Assembly: GCA_016935955.1 (NCBI GenBank)
Contig: JAFGPY010000035.1
Coordinates: forward strand, 1-6,912
DNA: 6,912 nucleotides
Source: Planctomycetota bacterium
Lineage (GTDB): Bacteria; Planctomycetota; Phycisphaerae; FEN-1346; JAACEH01
Direction of reading: 5' to 3'
Shown: positions 1-4,180 of the stretch, piece after piece
Position numbering within the stretch: the stretch's first letter is position 1
Layout: each line of letters begins with the position of its first letter
Translations under genes and position numbers: made by a program
Notes under the pieces: model-generated
What the model saw: the letters and a program-made list of their open reading frames with translations, nothing else
What the model was told of the DNA's origin: nothing
The model's database searches: none

Positions 1-747
1 CTGCTGGTGGCCGACGGCGGCAACACCGACAAGTCGGCCCTGGTGACGAAGGTGCGGCCCGAGGCCCTGCGCAAGGCCCTGGTGAGCGTGGGGCTCGAGC
101 CGGGCAAGGCGACCACGGGCGAGAAGGGGCTCGAAGGGCCGCAGGTCCGGATCCTGGTGCAGTACGAAGTTGACGGCAAGAAGAAGTCGCACGATGCGGG
201 GCAGTTCATCGTGACGGCCGCCGACGGCAAACGGCTGGACGACCGGACGTGGGTCTTCACCGGCTCGCGCGAGTCGGGCACCGACGGCAAACTAGCGGCC
301 GAGACCACGGGCAGCATCGTGGGGCTGCACTCGGCCGACGCGTCGTCGCTGATCCAGAACGCGCGGCCCGAGAGCGGCAAGGCGGCGGGCGTCTACCGGG
401 CCAACGGCGACGTGTTGCCGAAGGCCGGGACCGAAGTCCGCGTGGCTTTTCAGCGTGTGTCGACCGAGGCGCGTCGCGTGCACGTGTTTCTGACCGGGCG
501 GGTGCAGGGCGTGGGCTTCCGCAACTTCGTGGCCGCCAATGCCAACAAGCTGAAGCTGACCGGCTGGGTGCGGAACCTGAACGACGGTCGCGTGGAGGCC
601 GTGGTCGAAGGACCGGCCGCCGACGTTGCGTCGCTGCTGAAGCTGATGGAGCGCGGCCCCTCATCGGCGCGGGTCACGGACATGGACATCGACGACGAGA
701 AGCCCACCGGCGAGTTTGACTCGTTCAAAAGGAAGCCCAACGCATGA
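1..747 (+). CDS. YdjY-like domain / acylphosphatase fusion protein (5' partial)
   Basis: The frame is open to the first base, so the true start lies upstream and only the last 248 residues are visible. Residues ~160-248 form a complete acylphosphatase domain. It has the GRVQGVGFR loop with the presumed catalytic Arg174, and GWVRN with the presumed catalytic Asn192 followed by LNDGRVE. Acylphosphatases (EC 3.6.1.7) hydrolyse carboxyl-phosphate bonds in small acyl phosphates. Residues ~10-155 resemble the YdjY domain common in planctomycetes: a VRPEALRKALVSVGLEPG segment, then a strand resembling VRILVQY, then WVFTGSR and a late VGLHSADAS stretch. That assignment is from remembered family pattern only. 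A free acylphosphatase is about 90 residues, so this is a fusion. YdjY-type proteins are often exported, but the N-terminus that would show a signal peptide is missing. No partner gene follows. The acylphosphatase call is firm; the N-terminal call is moderate. Confidence 0.85.
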   Translation: MLVADGGNTDKSALVTKVRPEALRKALVSVGLEPGKATTGEKGLEGPQVRILVQYEVDGKKKSHDAGQFIVTAADGKRLDDRTWVFTGSRESGTDGKLAAETTGSIVGLHSADASSLIQNARPESGKAAGVYRANGDVLPKAGTEVRVAFQRVSTEARRVHVFLTGRVQGVGFRNFVAANANKLKLTGWVRNLNDGRVEAVVEGPAADVASLLKLMERGPSSARVTDMDIDDEKPTGEFDSFKRKPNA

Positions 748-888
748 GTGTGCGTCCATAATGGTAGGGTGCTAGGTTTCGGGGCGACGGTCTGACCGAA
801 GCGAGGCTTCAGAGGGAGCCGGGGCCAGAGGGTGCCCGTCATTCCCAATCGCACGGACCGTGAGAGGCATCGATGAGAGAAGGCGACG
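748..888. other. Intergenic gap, no gene recognised
   Basis: This 141-bp stretch separates the acylphosphatase fusion from the membrane-protein gene. It holds two small stems, CGGT-CTG-ACCG (788-798) and GAAGC-GAG-GCTTC (798-810), with no T run, so no firm terminator. A CATAAT at 757-762 resembles a -10 box but has no -35 element at suitable spacing. Nothing else can be supported. Confidence 0.4.
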
Positions 889-1491
889 ATGAGTGACCAG
901 CCGCGTGAAGAGCCGCATCAGAAGCAGCATGGTTGGGTCAGCAGAGTGTGTCCGTCACCACGAAAGGCACCAGTCCCATGGATTCTGTTCATAGCGGTGA
1001 CGGCCGTATTGGTTGCACAGCAAGGAATCAGGTTTCATGATGACTATCGCGCTACGCAACTGCTGCGAAGCGGATGGATGTCGAAGGAGTACGCCGAGTC
1101 AGTGATCAGCGGTGCGCGTCACGTGCCTTGCGACGGTCTCGCCAGGCTCTACTGGGCCGATGTTGACGCATCCATCGCAGAGGACGGCAAGCCTACGAAG
1201 CTGTTGATTGCCGAACTCTCGGAGTCCGCCGGGCTGGTTGTGTCCTGGGGCAACGACGGAAGCCGCTTGGAGGATATTCTGCTGTGTGTAAAGGGGCGAG
1301 AAGCGCCTCTGGTGGCGGTAGGCAGAGGTGGAGGCGTGTTCCCGGGAAGCATATCCGTTGCACCCGTGACCGGTCCTGACAAGGGACGGGTGTTGATGGA
1401 TTTCGATCTGGACGGCGAGTTTGACGCAAGAGTGGAGGCCGACGTCAGCAAGTCCCTCTCTTCCGGCAACGCGGGGGAAGTGGCTGAGTGA
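889..1491 (+). CDS. Hypothetical single-pass membrane protein with DxDxDG motif
   Basis: Function is not recognised. The 200-residue product starts at an ATG preceded by GAGAAGG (877-883) at 5-nt spacing. A polar, basic N-terminus (1-28) leads into one hydrophobic segment at ~29-47 (PVPWILFIAVTAVLV). The remaining ~150 residues are therefore probably outside the cytoplasmic membrane, with two cysteines, C81 and C133, that could pair. Near the C-terminus D171, D173, D175, G176 and D179 form a DxDxDGxxD pattern resembling a calcium-binding loop; similar loops are common in planctomycete surface proteins, but one alone proves nothing. Codon use is unlike its neighbours: many A- or T-ending codons (cca, gca, gta, cgt, gat, ggt) where flanking genes use almost only G/C. 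It could be a recent acquisition or weakly expressed. It stands alone and converges on the minus-strand gene at 1611-1868. Confidence 0.7.
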   Translation: MSDQPREEPHQKQHGWVSRVCPSPRKAPVPWILFIAVTAVLVAQQGIRFHDDYRATQLLRSGWMSKEYAESVISGARHVPCDGLARLYWADVDASIAEDGKPTKLLIAELSESAGLVVSWGNDGSRLEDILLCVKGREAPLVAVGRGGGVFPGSISVAPVTGPDKGRVLMDFDLDGEFDARVEADVSKSLSSGNAGEVAE

Positions 1492-1542
1492 CATGTCATG
1501 GGGTGTCGGGGGCAGGCGGCTGCCAAAGCGACTGAAAACAGC

Positions 1543-1574
1543 CGCAGGGACACGGCCCGAACCGTGTCCCTGCG
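1543..1574 (-). terminator. Hairpin terminator shared by two convergent genes
   Basis: A perfect 13-bp inverted repeat (arms 1543-1555 and 1562-1574, CGCAGGGACACGG against its complement) encloses a 6-nt loop (CCCGAA). Read on the minus strand, the stem is followed after two bases by TGTTTTCA, a short U tract, so it best fits an intrinsic terminator for the gene ending at 1611. On the plus strand the trailing bases are TTGGTATGG, a poor U tract. The stem could still end transcription from the gene finishing at 1491. A weaker 5-bp stem (GGCAG-GCGG-CTGCC, 1511-1524) lies beside it. Confidence 0.75.
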
Positions 1575-1610
1575 TTGGTATGGCGAGCGACGGGCGAGGC
1601 TGTAGGGGGG

Positions 1611-1868
1611 CTACTCCTCGGTACTCGTGTCGCTCTGCTGTGCAGAAGTCCCGGACTGCGTGCAGTTCTGTCTCTGCTGGCGGCGCATCTGGCGCCGCTG
1701 CTGCCGGCGCTGCATGCAGCCGCTGCCGGTCCCGTCGCAGGCGCGCTGCCGCACCTGCTGCCGGGTCTGGGTGCGCTGCTGCTGGCACTGCTGGTCCTGA
1801 GCTAGGGCAGCAGCCCCGAACAGGGCCAGCGCGACCACGACGGTCAGGGCCTGACGTAGTGTTCTCAT
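1611..1868 (-). CDS. Small secreted Gln/Arg-rich four-cysteine protein
   Basis: The 85-residue product has no recognised family. The start at 1868 was chosen because GGAGG lies 8 nt upstream (1877-1881 on the plus strand) and because it places a clean signal peptide at the N-terminus. That peptide has basic residues R2 and R5, a hydrophobic core of Val/Ala/Leu at 8-17, and a likely AxA-type cleavage after A23 (ALA|QDQ). An in-frame start at 1952 would bury this peptide behind 28 unrelated residues. The mature part (~62 residues) is dominated by Gln and Arg, with four cysteines at 28, 44, 51 and 69 and a strongly basic RRQQRRQMRRQQRQ helix-like run at 54-67. The last 15 residues are Ser/Thr/Gln/Glu-rich. 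An even cysteine number suggests disulfides after export. The role is unknown; binding of nucleic acid or an anionic polymer by the basic run is a guess. Confidence 0.7.
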   Translation of the reverse strand: MRTLRQALTVVVALALFGAAALAQDQQCQQQRTQTRQQVRQRACDGTGSGCMQRRQQRRQMRRQQRQNCTQSGTSAQQSDTSTEE

Positions 1869-1876
1869 TATGACGA

Positions 1877-1881
1877 CCTCC
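1877..1881 (-). promoter_or_regulatory. Ribosome binding site fixing the start of the small secreted protein
   Basis: CCTCC on the plus strand reads GGAGG on the minus strand, 8 nt before the ATG at 1868-1866. Just upstream, 1887-1898 reads GACC-GAAA-GGTC on the minus strand, a 4-bp stem with a GNRA-type loop that might sit beside the site in the transcript. No convincing promoter for this gene was found. Confidence 0.7.
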
Positions 1882-1956
1882 ATTGCGACCTTTCGGTCAA
1901 CCCAGCGCGATAAGGCATCCATCAGGACGATCTGCGTTCTACGGATTGCCAACGCA

Positions 1957-1981
1957 CGGCAGGCCCGTCTATTGCCTGCCG
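1957..1981. repeat. 8-bp inverted repeat in the divergent intergenic region
   Basis: CGGCAGGC (1957-1964) and GCCTGCCG (1974-1981) are exact reverse complements around a 9-nt loop. No T run follows on either strand, so it is a poor terminator candidate. It lies between the minus-strand gene and the divergent operon and could be a regulatory dyad or a transcript hairpin. In GC-rich DNA a stem of this size can also arise by chance. Confidence 0.45.
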
Positions 1982-2017
1982 GTCCGTCGGCGGCCCCGGG
2001 AGAGGGGCGGAATCCGC

Positions 2018-2046
2018 TTGATTTCGGCGGCGGAATGGGTCACAAT
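2018..2046 (+). promoter_or_regulatory. Possible sigma-70-like promoter of the sugar operon
   Basis: TTGATT (2018-2023) and CACAAT (2041-2046) are separated by exactly 17 nt and match the TTGACA and TATAAT consensus at four of six positions each. The predicted transcription start near 2052-2054 falls inside the dyad at 2050-2068. Support is positional and moderate; planctomycete promoters are not well enough known to me to weigh this further. Confidence 0.4.
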
Positions 2047-2049
2047 AGT

Positions 2050-2068
2050 GCGTTCACAGAATGAACGC
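2050..2068. promoter_or_regulatory. Operator-like dyad 1, GTTCA-N5-TGAAC
   Basis: GCGTTCA (2050-2056) and TGAACGC (2062-2068) are perfect 7-bp arms around CAGAA. The core GTTCA-N5-TGAAC is repeated with identical spacing at 2174-2188. The position directly after the proposed -10 box is typical of a repressor site. The winged-helix protein encoded just downstream is the obvious candidate ligand, by inference. Confidence 0.55.
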
Positions 2069-2173
2069 CAGTTCCGGCTGCTTGGCTCTCCAACGGGCGG
2101 CCTGGGCCGGAAAACGGCCTCAATAGCCCTTCTGAGCGGCATTTCGGTGAGGCGGCTGGGGCGGTTTCGAGGT

Positions 2174-2188
2174 GTTCACCATGTGAAC
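2174..2188. promoter_or_regulatory. Operator-like dyad 2, GTTCA-N5-TGAAC
   Basis: GTTCA (2174-2178) and TGAAC (2184-2188) flank CCATG. Half-sites and 5-nt spacer length match dyad 1, while the spacer bases differ, as expected for a dimer-binding site rather than a duplicated stretch. It lies 122 bp after dyad 1 and about 80 bp before the regulator start. A sixth base also pairs here (C2179 with G2183), leaving CAT in the centre. Confidence 0.55.
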
Positions 2189-2228
2189 GAAGGCTCACCC
2201 GGGGTGTGGCCTCGGCCGCGCAGCCTTC
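2189..2228 (+). promoter_or_regulatory. Possible leader hairpin before the regulator gene
   Basis: GAAGGCT (2189-2195) and AGCCTTC (2222-2228) can pair over 7 bp, enclosing a G/C-rich 26-nt interior that can itself form CACC-CGG-GGTG and GGCC-TC-GGCC. It begins where dyad 2 ends. No T run follows, so a terminator or attenuator role is not supported; it is listed as structure only. Nothing else was recognised between 2069 and 2173 except a small GGCCG-GAAAA-CGGCC hairpin at 2105-2119. Confidence 0.3.
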
Positions 2229-2257
2229 TTCCGGGCAAGGGCTCTGCGTCCTGGAGC

Positions 2258-2262
2258 GAGGA
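2258..2262 (+). promoter_or_regulatory. Ribosome binding site for the GTG-started regulator
   Basis: GAGGA lies 7 nt before GTG at 2270, within a purine-rich GGAGCGAGGA stretch. It decides the start over longer in-frame extensions reaching back to 1883, which would cross the promoter and both dyads and have no matching site. Confidence 0.65.
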
Positions 2263-2269
2263 TCGGACC

Positions 2270-2920
2270 GTGACCGGCGACGATCAGGCGAGCGAGGTGT
2301 ACCGCGATCTGCGCGTGCTGGACGAGATCCAGCGCGACAGCGAGATATCGCAGCGGACCCTGGCCAAGCGGCTGGGCATCGCCCTGGGTCTGACCAACAG
2401 CGTCCTGCGGCGGCTGATCCGCAAGGGGCTGGTCACGACGCGGGCCCTGCCGGCCAATCGCCTGGCCTATCACCTGACGCCCAAGGGGCTGGCCAACAAG
2501 ATGCGGCTGGCCCTGGACTACGCCCACTATACCACCGGCTTCTTCTGCAACGTCCGCATGGTCATCAACAATCGCCTGCGTCGGCTGATGCGCGACCGGC
2601 CCATCCGCACCGTGGCCATTGTCGGCACGAGCGAACTGGCCGACGCCGCGTACCTGACCGCGCGGGAGCTTGAACTGGAGATGGTGGGTGTTTACGATGC
2701 CGGCAAAGCGGGCAGCCGCTGGCTGGGCATGTCCGTCCAGACGCCGCGCGAGGACATCGAGGCCGACGTGATCCTGATCGCCGATCCGGAGGCCCTGGGC
2801 GAGGCCGGGCAGGCCCTGCTCGACGGCCGCGACCGGGCGGTGATGATCAGCGATTTTCTGGCCGCCGACTTTCGCTCGTTCGCCGACGGAATGCGGCACG
2901 AGCAACTCGGCGGCGCGTGA
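2270..2920 (+). CDS. EPS-associated MarR-type winged-helix regulator with C-terminal Rossmann-like domain
   Basis: The predicted 216-residue transcription factor is the first gene of the sugar operon. The GTG start was chosen for GAGGA (2258-2262) at 7-nt spacing and because homology-like sequence begins soon after. Residues ~9-80 form a winged helix: SQRTLAKRLGIALG (27-40), recognition-helix-like LTNSVLRRLIRKGLV (41-55), then a wing and LTPKGLANK. This closely resembles the short EPS-associated MarR regulators, usually about 100-115 residues, found in exopolysaccharide and O-antigen clusters. Residues ~113-216 are an extra Rossmann-like unit: RTVAIVGTSELADAAYL, then a second strand ending in VGVYD, then a third (ADVILIADP). 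It resembles nucleotide or CoA-binding folds in sugar-modifying enzymes, so it may sense a ligand such as a nucleotide sugar; that is inference. pseB follows after 69 bp. Autoregulation through the upstream dyads is likely but unproven. Confidence 0.75.
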   Translation: MTGDDQASEVYRDLRVLDEIQRDSEISQRTLAKRLGIALGLTNSVLRRLIRKGLVTTRALPANRLAYHLTPKGLANKMRLALDYAHYTTGFFCNVRMVINNRLRRLMRDRPIRTVAIVGTSELADAAYLTARELELEMVGVYDAGKAGSRWLGMSVQTPREDIEADVILIADPEALGEAGQALLDGRDRAVMISDFLAADFRSFADGMRHEQLGGA

Positions 2921-2977
2921 CGGCGCGGGCCCGTGCGGCCGCAAGCCGGCAGGCCTTGGCACGAGAACCTGGTACAA

Positions 2978-2982
2978 GGGAG
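2978..2982 (+). promoter_or_regulatory. Ribosome binding site for the GTG-started dehydratase
   Basis: GGGAG, within AAGGGAGA, lies 7 nt before GTG at 2990. The resulting N-terminus, MFNDQTVLITGG, places the Rossmann glycine motif at residues 10-17 as usual for the family. The longer in-frame start at 2933 lacks a comparable site and adds 19 unrelated residues. Confidence 0.75.
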
Positions 2983-2989
2983 ACAGGCA

Positions 2990-4024
2990 GTGTTCAACGA
3001 CCAGACGGTATTGATCACGGGCGGAACGGGATCGTTCGGCAAGAAGATGGTCCAGTACATCCTCGAAGGCTACAAGCCGAAGAAGCTGATCATCTTCAGC
3101 CGCGACGAGTTGAAGCAGTTCGAGATGGCCCAGAAGTGGGGCGTCAAGGACTACCCCTGCATCCGCTATTTCCTGGGCGACGTGCGCGACAAGGACCGCC
3201 TGGAGCGGGCCTTCAACGAGGTGGACTACGTGATCCACGCGGCCGCCCTGAAGCAGGTTCCCGCCGCCGAGTACAACCCCGAGGAATGCATCAAGACGAA
3301 CATCATGGGGGCCATGAACATCATCGATGCGGCCCTGGCCAACAAGGTCAAGAAGGTCATCGCCCTGTCGACCGACAAGGCCTGCAACCCGATCAACCTC
3401 TACGGTGCGACGAAGCTGTGCAGCGACAAGCTCTTCGTGGCGGCCAACGTCTATCGCGGCCGCAAGGGCGCCACGTCGTTCGCCGTGGTCCGCTACGGCA
3501 ACGTGCTGGGCAGCCGGGGCTCGGTCATTCCGTTTTTCCTGGAGCGCAAGGTCACGGGCGTGTTGCCGATCACCGATCCGCGGATGACGCGGTTCTGGAT
3601 CACGCTCGACCAGGCGGTGCACTTCGTGGCCCGGACGCTCGAACTGTCCAAGGGCGGCGAGATTTTCGTGCCGCGCATCCCGTCGATGAAGATCTCGGAC
3701 CTGGCCACGGCGATCGCTCCGGAGTGCCGGCAGGAGATCGTCGGCATCCGTCCGGGCGAGAAGCTGCACGAGATGCTGATCAGCGAGGACGAGGCCCGCA
3801 ACGCGGTGGAGTTCAGCGAGTGTTTCGTGGTGCAGGCCCACGACGAGCGGCGTCAGGCCCTGCTGGAGGGCGAGGGGCGGCCGTGTCCCGAGCAGTTCCG
3901 CTACACCTCCGACGACAACAACCAGTGGCTGACGGTCGAGCAGTTACGCGACCTGGTCAGGACGGTGGAATCGGACTACGCGATCGAGACGCGCCGCTGG
4001 TCGCTGAAGGACGTGCCGCAGTAG
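2990..4024 (+). CDS. pseB: UDP-N-acetylglucosamine 4,6-dehydratase (inverting), PseB/FlaA1 type
   Basis: The enzyme removes water from UDP-GlcNAc and inverts C5, giving UDP-2-acetamido-2,6-dideoxy-beta-L-arabino-hexos-4-ulose, the first step of pseudaminic acid synthesis; it is a cytoplasmic extended SDR using bound NADP(H). The 344-residue product (family about 330-345) shows TGGTGSFG (10-17) for cofactor binding, GDVRD after the third strand, HAAALKQVPAAEYNP, and LSTDKA with Asp129 and Lys130. It also has YGATK with Tyr138 and Lys142, the expected catalytic set for FlaA1-like dehydratases. Further family marks are VVRYGNVLGSRGSVIPFF, ITDPRMTRFWI and GIRPGEKLHEMLIS. The gene ends in two consecutive stops (TAG TAA, 4022-4027). 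It sits 69 bp after the regulator and 156 bp before the PseC-containing gene, and that pairing supports PseB over a retaining 4,6-dehydratase. Confidence 0.93.
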   Translation: MFNDQTVLITGGTGSFGKKMVQYILEGYKPKKLIIFSRDELKQFEMAQKWGVKDYPCIRYFLGDVRDKDRLERAFNEVDYVIHAAALKQVPAAEYNPEECIKTNIMGAMNIIDAALANKVKKVIALSTDKACNPINLYGATKLCSDKLFVAANVYRGRKGATSFAVVRYGNVLGSRGSVIPFFLERKVTGVLPITDPRMTRFWITLDQAVHFVARTLELSKGGEIFVPRIPSMKISDLATAIAPECRQEIVGIRPGEKLHEMLISEDEARNAVEFSECFVVQAHDERRQALLEGEGRPCPEQFRYTSDDNNQWLTVEQLRDLVRTVESDYAIETRRWSLKDVPQ

Positions 4025-4030
4025 TAAGGC

Positions 4031-4156
4031 AAGGCTGGGGGTGCCATGCGGCGATGCGCATGAAGAAGACTGGGGGTGCCACGCTTCCGCTCGCAGAAGC
4101 GTGCCGACCAGTCAAGTGCCCGCGAGCACGCGTCCGCAAGCACAAGCATGGCACCC
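4031..4156. repeat. Interspersed-repeat-like element with inverted GGGTGCCAYGC ends
   Basis: This fills most of the 156-bp gap between pseB and the fusion gene. A 16-bp unit at 4031-4046 recurs at 4066-4081 with one difference (35-bp period). GGGTGCCATGC (4039-4049) has an exact reverse complement at 4146-4156, and GGGTGCCACGCTT (4074-4086) matches the complement of 4144-4156 at 12 of 13 positions. Each unit carries its own hairpin: CATGCG-GCGATG-CGCATG (4045-4062), and CACGCTTC with GAAGCGTG around 8 nt (4080-4103). GTGC-CCGCGA-GCAC (4116-4129) forms a third. The layout resembles REP/BIME or MITE-like elements and has no coding potential. It may also fold in the operon transcript and affect expression between the two genes. 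I recall similar GGTGCCATGC-type repeats in planctomycetes but cannot verify it. Confidence 0.6.
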
Positions 4157-4180
4157 GGCGAGTTGTAGTGGGGACGGCTT

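Noticed and set aside
1575..1805. A Leu/Ala-rich plus-strand frame that looks like a small membrane protein.
   Set aside because: The hydrophobicity comes from reading the complement of CAG/CGC-rich codons. The minus-strand frame has the signal peptide, ribosome binding site and terminator; the plus frame has none of these.
1869..1952. An upstream start for the small secreted protein adding 28 residues.
   Set aside because: It would displace the signal peptide from the N-terminus and ignore the GGAGG site placed correctly for the ATG at 1868.
2105..2119. GGCCG-GAAAA-CGGCC as a terminator.
   Set aside because: Only 5 bp of stem and no following T run; such stems are frequent by chance at this GC content.
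2933..2989. An upstream GTG start for pseB adding 19 residues.
   Set aside because: No ribosome binding site at suitable distance, and the added residues are unlike any dehydratase N-terminus; GTG at 2990 has GGGAG at 7 nt.
2195..3841. A 548-residue open frame on the minus strand across the regulator and pseB.
   Set aside because: Its composition mirrors the GC-rich sense genes and it has no recognisable domain; the sense strand has clear active-site motifs.
4031..4156. A CRISPR-like array.
   Set aside because: Only two imperfect direct copies of a 16-bp word and inverted rather than repeated spacers; no array periodicity and no cas genes.
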